NCBI GenBank assembly: GCA_031263535.1
Contig: JAISFO010000033.1
Location: 1 to 53,797 of the forward strand
Source: Holosporales bacterium
GTDB lineage: Bacteria; Pseudomonadota; Alphaproteobacteria; UBA3830; JAIRWN01
DNA: 53,797 nucleotides
Direction: 5' to 3'
Below the pieces are notes generated by a model. The model was given only the letters and a program-made list of their open reading frames with translations. It made no database searches and was not told where the DNA came from. This document shows positions 1-7,661 of this stretch, one piece after another. Positions within the stretch are counted from its first letter, which is position 1, and each line of letters opens with the position of its first letter. A program made the position numbers and the translations under genes.

Positions 1-1
1 T

Positions 2-679
2 TTGAAGAATCTGTTAGCCTCTGGCGCTGTTTTAGCAAACTGCCTGGGCTGCTGTACTGTTGGTGTCTTAGGCCTAAGCTTGGCAGCACAGGAAACACTG
101 GCTGCAAGACCTAATATACATCAGTTGCTGCTGAGCTTTTCACAAAACGGCGAGATACCGGAAGATGGTAACATAATTGAACAAGTGCATGGACGTCTAA
201 ATCCTGCCAATAGAGCTGAGCTTGAAAGATGGTTGCAAAATCTGCATAGAGACGTAGGCAGCGATTACTTTGCGGATCAAAATGATATGGAGGGAAATCT
301 TGTGCAGGCCATTGATGCGGTCAATCCAATGGCACGTGAGCATATACTAAACTTTGTCGATGACGTAGCGCGTAATCGCGTACTTTTAGAGTTAGGTATA
401 GATAATGCGGCAGACAGAAATTATATAATCAGAGAATCAGCAACTGGCTATGGGCAAGATGATGGCAGTCTTAGGCTTAGTGGTAAAGCTGTCGATATCT
501 TGATGGGTAAATACGGACTGAATCAAGAGCTGGCTAGAGAAATGCAGGCTTTGTTGACTGTACCTGATGAGCGTCGTGATTGGGATATAATGGAACGTGA
601 GGCTGATGGTAGGTATACATGTCGACATTATCTGTGCAAGTCTGGTGCAGAAAGAAAGCGATTATTGGGATTAGAGTAA
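2..679 (+). CDS. exported orphan-family protein, 5' end probably cut by the window edge
   Basis: I do not recognise a named family. The readable N-terminus is the hydrophobic core of a signal peptide (about residues 4-33, rich in Ala, Gly, Cys and Leu, ending near ETLAA). The expected start with positively charged residues is missing, so the true start probably lies left of base 1 and the TTG at base 2 is not a credible start. It is a paralogue of the protein at 15943-16686. Both share the signal core ASGAV-x-A-x-CLG-x-C and the block LNPANRAELERWL (LDPQNRAEFESWL in the other copy), followed by a short acidic stretch and LVQAI/LVNAI. Their C-terminal helices are also alike (ELAREMQALL against KRAEEVQAML). 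The rest is charged and probably helical. Inference: a secreted, lineage-specific protein acting in the periplasm or outside the cell. Confidence 0.75.
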   Translation: MKNLLASGAVLANCLGCCTVGVLGLSLAAQETLAARPNIHQLLLSFSQNGEIPEDGNIIEQVHGRLNPANRAELERWLQNLHRDVGSDYFADQNDMEGNLVQAIDAVNPMAREHILNFVDDVARNRVLLELGIDNAADRNYIIRESATGYGQDDGSLRLSGKAVDILMGKYGLNQELAREMQALLTVPDERRDWDIMEREADGRYTCRHYLCKSGAERKRLLGLE

Positions 680-689
680 GTAATTTATA

Positions 690-910
690 CACTGTCGTCC
701 AGCAAGAAATATGCATTAGTTATAACTGATGCGTAAAGCTGGACGCTCAATATTAGAAAGCTTTTGCAAACAACAAATTCTTGCTTAATAGTTGCAGGCT
801 GTTTGTTGTTTAGGAAGACGCTTAGAGGGTAAGGACGGTCGTATAGTTAGCGCAATAGGTCTAGCCTTTAGGTTTTTTTGCGGTTGTGCTAACTCGCCCC
901 CTTCCTAAGC
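690..910. other. intergenic stretch with a series of hairpins
   Basis: The gap after the first gene holds several inverted repeats. CGTCCAGC (696-703) pairs with 738-745 around an inner near-palindrome. AAACAACAAA (768-777) pairs with 802-811. TTAGGAAG (810-817) pairs with 901-908 and encloses GTTAGCGCAA (846-855), which pairs with 884-893 with one G-U. No stem ends in a clean U-run. It could be a structured RNA, a 3' UTR or decayed sequence. I match it to no known RNA family. Confidence 0.3.
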
Positions 911-1150
911 GCAATTGCTAAGCAGGGATTGGGTTCCCAATTTAAGCCGATATGACAGGGCTTCAGATACATGCAGGCGAGATACGGATTGGCTTTGTTC
1001 CAAGTCTGCTATAGTCCTGGAAACACGAATAACACGATAATACCCTCTCGATGGTAGTCTCAGCTTCTCAGTCGCATCTACTAACATTGCGTCCGAATCA
1101 AATAGACGACGTATCTCGCTGTAGAAGAGACGACTAGGAGCAAATTTTTA
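905..1150 (-). pseudogene. comM: C-terminal remnant of a ComM/YifB Mg-chelatase-like protein
   Basis: An open minus-strand stretch of about 80 codons reads ...LRLPSRGYYRVIRVSRTIADLEQ..., then ...LHVSEALSYR. This is the arrangement at the extreme C-terminus of ComM/YifB AAA proteins (LSARGYxRVLRVARTIADLEGSxxI...HLAEALQYR). Full-length ComM has about 500 residues with Lon-like, AAA and C-terminal domains. Here a stop codon sits about 20 codons upstream of the recognisable part, and I see no Walker motifs nearby. ComM is a helicase that supports integration of transformed DNA. Its reduction to a tail suggests loss of natural transformation or of this copy. The assignment rests on motif recall, not on a search. 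Confidence 0.6.
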
Positions 1151-1494
1151 AATAGGTTAAGCGATGCGCTGCCTTTCAAAGGGTTGCGCATGTATAGGTC
1201 TTGTGAAAAATACTGAAAGATTCCATATGAATGAATAATTTTTGATTTTTACTATATTTGCGCTGCTCATAGACTTGTTATGCAGAAATCTACTTGGCGC
1301 TTTTATGCACTTGATTTGTTATATAGAATTGTTTATACAAGCGCTTAGCTTACTTTTTGGATGTTAAGCGTGCTTGAGTATATAAGATCGTTCTGCGGCT
1401 TTTTTCTCCATCGATTTATCGGCTAGCAGCCGAGTCATTTTAACATCGCCTTAATACATTTAGTTTATTTACCGATAAAATTTGGAGCACAAAA
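1151..1494. other. AT-rich gap before the aromatic amino acid permease
   Basis: No gene or convincing remnant is visible in these 344 bases. The right end supplies the ribosome site GGAGC about 7 nt before the permease ATG at 1495, so the permease promoter must lie here. I cannot single out one -35/-10 pair with confidence. Confidence 0.4.
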
Positions 1495-2697
1495 ATGCAA
1501 AAACAAATTGGGGCTATTTTGCTTATCGCCGGAACAAGCATTGGCAGCGGAATGATTGCTTTGCCTATGGTTTTGGCTAAGCTTGGACTCCTTCCAAGCA
1601 TATTAGTCATGCTGATCGTTTGGTTGTCTTCGTACAAAAGCGCGCTGGTTAGCGTTGAATTGAATCTTCAGGCTGGAGCCGGCTTAGCCTTAGGGGCTTT
1701 AGGAAATAAATTCTCTGGCCGCAAAGCCGAAATTATCGGCAATATTAGCCTGAAGCTGCTGTTATATTCTCTGCTTGCGGTTTACGTGTGTGGCATGGCC
1801 TCGATCGGTCAGGAAATATTGGCAACTTATTGGCAGATAAACTTTTCATTCCTTAAATTGTCAACTTGGATCGCAATTGGAACCATTGCGCTGTTGACGG
1901 CTCCCATAAGGTGGATTGATTACGTGAACAGGGTCTTCTTCGCCGTCTTACTGGTGGTTTTTTTAGTATTATTGTGCGGAATTGTTGCGTCTGTAAATGT
2001 TTCGCGTTTGCCATTGGTGATTGACGCACAGCCTTCAAGTATGTTTTTTGTCTTATCGGTTGTTTTCACATCCTTCGGATTTCACGTGATATTTCATACA
2101 CTTGCCAATTACTGTGGACTTGATGCAAAAATTTTGAAACGAGCGTTCTTTTATGGCAGCATTATACCCTTGCTTGTATACATAGCCTGGACATACGGCG
2201 TGTTAGGGGTGTTGTACAACGCTAATGAAGCGTTCTATATCCAAATGAGCGCTGGACATAAAGATGTAGGCGATCTGATTAAGGAGCTTAGCTCAATATC
2301 GAACCAGCCGAATATGCAGATTTTGGTCTGGATACTTTCAATATCTGCTGTTTTTACATCGGTCCTTGGGGTAGGCGCCGCTCTGACCAGTTCTCTAGAC
2401 TTCATGCTAAAAAGCAGGATTGCATCAGATTCAATCAGGAGGGTATCTTGCTCGGTTTTAGCCGTCGTTCCTGCGTACCTTACAGCAACTGTTATTCCGA
2501 ACGCATTTATCAAGATCTTTGGCTTTGCTGGGGCGATATTGTCTTTCATCGCGATTTTCATGCCAGTTTATTTGTTCCTAAAAATGATTAGCGGACGGCG
2601 TTCAGTACAACTTTTTTATCAGGAGTTATCAAACAAATGGCTTTTTGGGCTGCTGCTTCTTTTTGGCATTCTCGTTACGATGAGCGAAGTAATTTGA
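1495..2697 (+). CDS. aromatic amino acid permease (Mtr/TnaB/TyrP, HAAAP family)
   Basis: Inner-membrane proton-coupled carrier for tryptophan or tyrosine. The 400-residue length fits the family. It opens with the characteristic first helix, GAILLIAGTSIGSGMIALP (residues 6-24), whose broken GTSIGSGM segment lines the substrate site in this fold. About eleven hydrophobic segments follow. The ATG has a nearby GGAGC ribosome site. The gene stands alone and is convergent with the Nudix gene, with a 16-bp gap and no obvious terminator between them. Import of aromatic amino acids is common in host-dependent bacteria that have lost shikimate-derived synthesis. Tyrosine versus tryptophan preference cannot be read from sequence. 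Confidence 0.88.
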   Translation: MQKQIGAILLIAGTSIGSGMIALPMVLAKLGLLPSILVMLIVWLSSYKSALVSVELNLQAGAGLALGALGNKFSGRKAEIIGNISLKLLLYSLLAVYVCGMASIGQEILATYWQINFSFLKLSTWIAIGTIALLTAPIRWIDYVNRVFFAVLLVVFLVLLCGIVASVNVSRLPLVIDAQPSSMFFVLSVVFTSFGFHVIFHTLANYCGLDAKILKRAFFYGSIIPLLVYIAWTYGVLGVLYNANEAFYIQMSAGHKDVGDLIKELSSISNQPNMQILVWILSISAVFTSVLGVGAALTSSLDFMLKSRIASDSIRRVSCSVLAVVPAYLTATVIPNAFIKIFGFAGAILSFIAIFMPVYLFLKMISGRRSVQLFYQELSNKWLFGLLLLFGILVTMSEVI

Positions 2698-2713
2698 TTC
2701 GTAATCATTGGCC

Positions 2714-3262
2714 TCAATGACATACGAAAGGCGCTTTTAATGCTTTCCATTTTCTGAACATTCGTTTGATATCTTGGTCATCGGGAAGCGAATCTTCTTC
2801 GTCAAACTTAACCCATCTCAAGTCATATGATTCTTCATTGATAACATAAGGTTCGTCTTTCGTTGCCTTTAGGTAAAACCTGACATCATAGTGATAGTGT
2901 TCAGGAATATCTTTATATAAAGGAACAAGGTGCACACCGATGTCAAAGATATCGCCGTTAACGGGCTTAACGGAAAGCCCTGATTCTTCATAGGCCTCTT
3001 TTAGCGATACTCTAAGCAAATCACTGTCACCGTCGGCGTGGCCTCCTAGTTGAAGCCAGCCTTCGTGCTTCCTGTGATGCATAAGCAAGATAGAATCTCC
3101 GTAAAAATTCTCAATCCAACAGCTTCCCGTAAAATGACCTTTCAAGCAATCACGCTTAAAGCAATTTGGCTCATCTGCCAGAAAATTTAGCATTTTGGTT
3201 TTATTTTTAAGCTCTGCTTGATTTTCTGGAAGATAATTATTTAATAACTTAAGCAGTGACAC
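2714..3262 (-). CDS. Nudix hydrolase with a variant Nudix box
   Basis: Members hydrolyse a nucleoside diphosphate linked to another group, using Mg2+ held by the Nudix box. The box lies near residues 76-99 (GGHADGD...KEAYEESGL). Compared with GX5EX7REUXEEXGU, the first Glu is Ser and the Arg is Lys, while the metal-binding EE pair is kept. The preceding WLQLGGHADGD is typical of a Nudix subgroup often annotated simply as NUDIX hydrolase. Length 182 residues, with roughly 40 residues before the core. The start is GTG at 3262, preceded by GAGAAGG. It is 12 bp downstream of the serine hydrolase gene on the same strand, so co-transcription is likely. The substrate is unknown. Confidence 0.8.
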   Translation of the reverse strand: MSLLKLLNNYLPENQAELKNKTKMLNFLADEPNCFKRDCLKGHFTGSCWIENFYGDSILLMHHRKHEGWLQLGGHADGDSDLLRVSLKEAYEESGLSVKPVNGDIFDIGVHLVPLYKDIPEHYHYDVRFYLKATKDEPYVINEESYDLRWVKFDEEDSLPDDQDIKRMFRKWKALKAPFVCH

Positions 3263-3274
3263 GTCGCCTTCTCT

Positions 3275-4216
3275 TCAAGATTTACACTGATCGGAAGAAA
3301 GGCTGGTAATGACCTTTGCCTGAAGGTGTTTGGTTTTTTGGTCAAGGCTTTCACCTTTGCTCAGTTTAAAAACTTCGAAACCGACGGTGGTCTTTCTTGT
3401 TTTGATGTTATAAACAAGCACGCATATGGTGCAGTATTCATCAATCGCATTAAGTATTGCCCCACAATGCATAATCAAATCACCACAGATAACTACACCA
3501 AAGCCGTATCGATCTGAGCCGCCTCGGTTCATTTCAACCTGGCTTTCTGTTAACTTTTTGTACAAGCCGTGCTTTTCCAAATATTGACTCCATTTAAGAA
3601 GGTCTCTAGCTGTAGATATAACGCCTCCGCTTGGATTCATCTGTTTCATCAAAATGTTTGTCAGCGCTGCATGATTTAGGCCAATTAACCTCAAAGACTT
3701 TCGCAGCTTTTTAAACAATTCTTCTTCAGAGACATCGGAATGAAAAAACGTTCCACGCATACCTGCACGCTTGAATAATTCATTGGCCAAATCTTCATAC
3801 CTACGCCCAGTAACCGATTCCAACACTCGGCCAATAATATCATAGTTCTCGTTTTGATAATTGTATCCGATGCGCCTCTTGCCAGTTTTAAAATCAACGC
3901 CAGAAGTATGGTGCAAAAGCTGCCTGACCGTACAACCATGTAAACGGTAATAAGCTTTTTCTTTTAGAAATTTTTTAACATCTGAATCTAGCCGCCCTGT
4001 TAGGTACTTTAAGGCCAAAACAGCGGTTACTTGTTTACTTATCGAACCGATAAAAAAGGGGGTATCTAAATTAACTTTAGGTTTTGCGTACACCAGTTTG
4101 GTGTTTGTGGCAATTATACTCGCCTTACAAAGGGAAAAACTAAAAAGGCAAAATATAATTACAAAAAATACACAGCAACTTAGGCATGGTTTCGGGCAAT
4201 TACACAGCCGATTCAT
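3275..4216 (-). CDS. exported serine hydrolase of the beta-lactamase/class C PBP family
   Basis: Periplasmic or membrane-anchored acyl-serine enzyme; peptidoglycan D,D-peptidases, esterases and class C beta-lactamases share this fold. An N-terminal hydrophobic segment (about residues 14-32) looks like a signal peptide or anchor. The three active-site motifs are visible: SISK (SxxK, near residue 58), YQN (Tyr-x-Asn) inside NYQNENYDIIGRVLESVTG, and HCG (HxG) near residue 250. The block LLHHTSGVDF is also diagnostic. At 313 residues it is somewhat short, mainly between the motifs. ATG start at 4216. A C7 tract at 4284-4290 lies about 70 nt upstream. Substrate not predictable; beta-lactamase activity should not be assumed. 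Confidence 0.82.
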   Translation of the reverse strand: MNRLCNCPKPCLSCCVFFVIIFCLFSFSLCKASIIATNTKLVYAKPKVNLDTPFFIGSISKQVTAVLALKYLTGRLDSDVKKFLKEKAYYRLHGCTVRQLLHHTSGVDFKTGKRRIGYNYQNENYDIIGRVLESVTGRRYEDLANELFKRAGMRGTFFHSDVSEEELFKKLRKSLRLIGLNHAALTNILMKQMNPSGGVISTARDLLKWSQYLEKHGLYKKLTESQVEMNRGGSDRYGFGVVICGDLIMHCGAILNAIDEYCTICVLVYNIKTRKTTVGFEVFKLSKGESLDQKTKHLQAKVITSLSSDQCKS

Positions 4217-4327
4217 GTCTGCTCATCGCCATATGAGTTGGTTTTCATAATTTTAGCGGAATGCCCATAAAACAATAATATAGCCCCCCCACGTTATCCA
4301 CTGAGCGAATGAAACATGCATCAAGCA

Positions 4328-5065
4328 TCAAACCATAAGCATGCCGCCGTTTACATGTATGGTTTGGCCTGTAATGTATTGGGCTTCATCGCTAGCCAAA
4401 AAAACCGCAGTTGCAGCAACGTCTTGTGGCGTTCCAATCTTGCGCATCAGGATCCTTTCAACTAATTTTTCCTTTTGCTCATCGGTAAGCTTCCTTGTCA
4501 TAGGAGAGTCTATAAACCCAGGAGCAATACAGTTTGCCGTAATCCCACGGCTGGCAATTTCCGCAGCGACTGTTTTTGTCATACCGACCAAGCCTGCTTT
4601 GGCCGCAGTATAGTTAGCTTGCCCGGGATTGCCAGTAGCCCCCACAATCGAGGAAATATTGATAATCCTGCCTTTACTGGTCCTTATCATGCTTTTAACG
4701 GCTTCGCGCATAAGAAGGAATGGCGCCGTCAAGTTAATATCCAAAACCTCTTGCCAAGAGTCGTCGGTCATACGTATAAAAAGCTTATCGCGCGTAATTC
4801 CTGCATTGTTGACCAATATGTCTATAAAGCCATTGGCTTTTTCGGCCTCTTGATAAGACGCAGGAATTTCGTCCGTTTTTGAAAGATCTAAATGGCAAAT
4901 AGACACATTGCCCGCAAGCTCGTAAGCTAAGCTGTCTAAAACCTCGGCGTTGGTGCCGGACAAAATAACATGCGCGCCTTGCTGGTGAAATGCTCTGGCA
5001 ATAGCTGAGCCAATTGCGCCAGTAGCCCCAGTTATAAATGCAGTTTTTCCAGATAAGCCAAACAT
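4328..5065 (-). CDS. fabG: 3-oxoacyl-[acyl-carrier-protein] reductase FabG
   Basis: NADPH-dependent reductase of the type II fatty acid synthesis cycle, cytoplasmic, normally a tetramer. Classical SDR features are all present: dinucleotide motif TGATGAIG near residue 12, NNAG near 85, the catalytic Ser in NISSIVG, and the YTAAKAG motif carrying Tyr and Lys. The C-terminus ITGQTIHVNGGMLMV is typical of FabG, as is the 245-residue length. It follows fabD on the same strand with a 20-bp gap, so fabD-fabG is an operon. The usual acpP does not follow; an unrelated gene comes next. Confidence 0.95.
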   Translation of the reverse strand: MFGLSGKTAFITGATGAIGSAIARAFHQQGAHVILSGTNAEVLDSLAYELAGNVSICHLDLSKTDEIPASYQEAEKANGFIDILVNNAGITRDKLFIRMTDDSWQEVLDINLTAPFLLMREAVKSMIRTSKGRIINISSIVGATGNPGQANYTAAKAGLVGMTKTVAAEIASRGITANCIAPGFIDSPMTRKLTDEQKEKLVERILMRKIGTPQDVAATAVFLASDEAQYITGQTIHVNGGMLMV

Positions 5066-5085
5066 GATGACCGCCCTTCCCTATC

Positions 5086-6039
5086 TTAACCAGATATTAT
5101 GGCAGCAGCGCACTCTAGATCAACCACCGAGTTGATGGATAAAACCTCAATATCGGGCGCAGTCCTTTTTATAAGCCCCTTTAAGACGCTTCCTGGTCCA
5201 ACTTCTATGATTTTATGTACCTTCACAGAGGAAATCGACAATATGCTTTCTCGCCATCTGATACGGCCAGTTATTTGGGCGGCTAGATTGTTGATTATAA
5301 TGTTCGCATCGGTTTCCTTTTGAGCAGTGTAGTTTTGAATTATTGGCGTTGAAATACTGTTTGCTTTACACTCCATAAGGTGAGCCTTTAGCTCTTTGGC
5401 GGCTGGTGCCATAAGGCTGCAGTGCGAGGGAACAGATACATCAAGTGGGACGATTTTTTTGGCCCCGTTTTCCTTTGCAAGATCGCCGGCAAGCTCTAAA
5501 GCTGTTTTATAGCCGCTTAGTACGCACTGACCGGGACAATTATCATTAGCAACCTCGCATAAACTTGCTTTTTCGGTCGCAGTTGCGGCAATTTTTTCAA
5601 TCAGCTTGATGTCATCTATTCCCAAAACTGCAAGCATACCCCCAACCCCGGCGGGGACAGCCGATTGCATGGCTAATCCACGTTTTTGAAGTAGTCGGGC
5701 CCCATCTTGAACGCTGAACATGCCAGCCGCAATCAGGGCCGTATACTCGCCAAGCGAATGTCCCGCCATGCAACAAGCGAAATCTTTAAGGCCAAAATCA
5801 TTCGCCAAAACCCGCAAAACAGCTATGCCAACGGCCATAATCGCTGGCTGAGCGTTTTGGGTAAGCTTAAGCTGATCGCTGTGTTCTTCACGAAACATTA
5901 TATCGCTTAGGTTCATTTCCAAAGCATCATCGACTTCTTCAAACAACAGCTTAGCCGATGAAAAATTGTCATACAACCACTGTCCCATGCCAGGCTTTTG
6001 AACCCCTTGGCCTGGGAAAACAGTCGCTATGCGATCCAT
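5086..6039 (-). CDS. fabD: malonyl-CoA:ACP transacylase FabD
   Basis: Loads malonyl from CoA onto acyl carrier protein to supply fatty acid elongation. Visible motifs are FPGQGVQKPGMG at the N-terminus, the nucleophile elbow GHSLGEYTAL (Ser near residue 94), the Arg in ITGRIRWRESI and the catalytic His in SVPSHCSLM. At 317 residues it has standard length. ATG start at 6039. It is the upstream member of the fabD-fabG pair and lies 64 bp from the bamE-like gene on the same strand. Confidence 0.95.
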   Translation of the reverse strand: MDRIATVFPGQGVQKPGMGQWLYDNFSSAKLLFEEVDDALEMNLSDIMFREEHSDQLKLTQNAQPAIMAVGIAVLRVLANDFGLKDFACCMAGHSLGEYTALIAAGMFSVQDGARLLQKRGLAMQSAVPAGVGGMLAVLGIDDIKLIEKIAATATEKASLCEVANDNCPGQCVLSGYKTALELAGDLAKENGAKKIVPLDVSVPSHCSLMAPAAKELKAHLMECKANSISTPIIQNYTAQKETDANIIINNLAAQITGRIRWRESILSISSVKVHKIIEVGPGSVLKGLIKRTAPDIEVLSINSVVDLECAAAIISG

Positions 6040-6103
6040 TGTAGTCGCTTTGTTTTCAAATCGCCAAAGCAGCGAATACTATAAGGCATTGATAAAACCG
6101 CCC

Positions 6104-6529
6104 TTATTTTCTTCTTCCAGGCTTTTGAAGGTTATCAAGGATGTGATCTGCATGAGTACGGCCAGTATCTCTGACAGGCGTTATGGCTTTGTCGAAAACT
6201 ATCTTTTGATGATCTAGCTCAACTATCTGCCAGTCGGACAGAATGCCTCTTTGGTTAAATGTGACCAGAACGGCTTTTTCCTCTGTAACCTTGGGGTCGA
6301 AAAAGGAAATACTCCTCAATCTGCGGCCTATATATAAAACCCTGTTACCATCAAGCTTAAACGACGGAGTGCCAAGGATTTCATAAACATCGTTCACACC
6401 GTGTACGCCGATTTTTAAGTTGTTTAGGTCGTCAGCTTCGCACAAGTTGCCGGATGTGCTTATTACAGGCTTGCATCCCGAAACAAACATCAACAAAAAT
6501 ACAAAAACTATTCTAATTAAACCGTTCAT
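6104..6529 (-). CDS. bamE: outer-membrane assembly lipoprotein BamE (SmpA/OmlA)
   Basis: Accessory lipoprotein of the BAM complex, which inserts beta-barrel proteins into the outer membrane. The N-terminus is a lipoprotein signal with lipobox FVSGC (Cys as mature +1). The SmpA/OmlA core follows: the helix VHGVNDVYEILGTPSF corresponds to the family's G-x-s-...-V-...-lG-tPs, then YIGRR and a short strand region, and the end is Lys/Arg-rich. I chose ATG at 6529, which has AGGTGAGG just upstream, over a GTG nine bases earlier. Length about 141 residues. Placing it upstream of fabD-fabG is not a standard linkage I know. Confidence 0.75.
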   Translation of the reverse strand: MNGLIRIVFVFLLMFVSGCKPVISTSGNLCEADDLNNLKIGVHGVNDVYEILGTPSFKLDGNRVLYIGRRLRSISFFDPKVTEEKAVLVTFNQRGILSDWQIVELDHQKIVFDKAITPVRDTGRTHADHILDNLQKPGRRK

Positions 6530-6660
6530 ACACCTCACCTAGATACGACCTAGCCTTGCTTATAATAAAGCAAGTATAACAGCTTTACTAAGAAAAACAA
6601 ATGCTGCTAGTACTGATGCTCAGACGTAATAACTAGTGATAATTAGCAAAGATAACGCCA

Positions 6661-7569
6661 TTATTTCTTTGTTATCATCATAACTGGCTTAAGCTGCGGC
6701 CCAGAAGCATTTAATCTTGTGTTGGGCATCTGCGGCCAAAACCGACTTACATAAGAAACAGTTGTGAATTCTAAACCATCTATTTGTGATTTAGCTGGTT
6801 CGCCAAAATAATCAATAAAGCTTTCTTTATATCCATTTAAAAAGGTGGCAACTTCTTCAAATGGCGAGTTTGGCATCAGTTGAGGGCCTGAATCAAGATT
6901 TCTGACCTTTATTATTTGTGGCACACTCAAAAATGCCAATGGATTATTAGATACTTCGTTGTAGAACCACGTGTAGTCCCCAAGTTCAACCGAATTAGAA
7001 TTATACTGCCTAATCAAAGATAAGCCCTCAGCATCAACCTTATCACCAATCATTGGAAATGACGATATAATAAGGTGACCGCCTGGTTTTAGACAGGTTA
7101 GTGCCCCAGTAACCGCATTAGGAGTAAATGCGTAACACGCTGGAAGGTTTTCAAGAATCACAATATCCAATTTGCCAGCCATATCGTGCTCAACAGCAAA
7201 TTGTTGTAATTGCAACACATCGCAATTTAAGTCTGGAGTAAATGATTCTACACCTCGCAATGTATCTACTCCTTGAACGAAGTCCATTAGCAGGTAAGAA
7301 TATGCGCCTCGTCCATAGTTTCTTACATCTATACGAGTACCATTGGAATATTCCCCTCTGCCATTGCCAACAATCAGCGTAGCCGGCAGAGCGTCAACTT
7401 TACATTTAAGATAGTCTAAGTAATGTTGCGGATTGGCAAAGTTTATGCCGGATAAAAATTCTTGTGGAGGCAATGCTTCTAAGCTACTGTCTGGAAAAGT
7501 ACTACATGCTAGCTCTGCTGAAAAAATACTTAAAATAAGCAGCGATGATTTGGCGATTTTTATGGGCAT
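6661..7569 (-). CDS. exported protein with a methyltransferase-like (Rossmann) core
   Basis: Unrecognised family. The first 22 or so residues form a clear signal peptide (Lys at 4 and 7, then SSLLILSIFSAELACS). The mature part resembles a class I SAM-dependent methyltransferase: a glycine-bearing first strand (ATLIVGNGRG, near residue 66), an acidic strand LLMDFVQG, the strand LDIVILENLP, and the turn LKPGGHLIISSFP that in this fold links a helix to strand 5. Motif I is GNGRG rather than GxGxG, so SAM binding is uncertain. Most methyltransferases are cytoplasmic; a Sec signal on such a fold is unusual. It could be a secreted effector or an inactive fold reused in the periplasm. It stands alone, with 91 and 131 bp gaps on either side. 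Confidence 0.6.
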   Translation of the reverse strand: MPIKIAKSSLLILSIFSAELACSTFPDSSLEALPPQEFLSGINFANPQHYLDYLKCKVDALPATLIVGNGRGEYSNGTRIDVRNYGRGAYSYLLMDFVQGVDTLRGVESFTPDLNCDVLQLQQFAVEHDMAGKLDIVILENLPACYAFTPNAVTGALTCLKPGGHLIISSFPMIGDKVDAEGLSLIRQYNSNSVELGDYTWFYNEVSNNPLAFLSVPQIIKVRNLDSGPQLMPNSPFEEVATFLNGYKESFIDYFGEPAKSQIDGLEFTTVSYVSRFWPQMPNTRLNASGPQLKPVMMITKK

Positions 7570-7661
7570 ATTTTTTGCACAATCACACTATAAATTATAT
7601 TATGTCATACAAAAATCAATTTTGTGTAAACAAAATTAAGTTTAGATTAACTGACGGTTAT

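Noticed and set aside
3275-4216. Serine hydrolase as an antibiotic-resistance beta-lactamase
   Set aside because: Motifs show only the broad family; the sequence is short and gives no sign of a specific beta-lactamase class.
4284-4290. C7 tract upstream of the serine hydrolase as a promoter switch
   Set aside because: Seven bases is short and I cannot place a promoter around it; noted only in the gene entry.
4475-4882. Open frame of 135 codons opposite fabG
   Set aside because: Shadow of the conserved fabG frame, no ribosome site.
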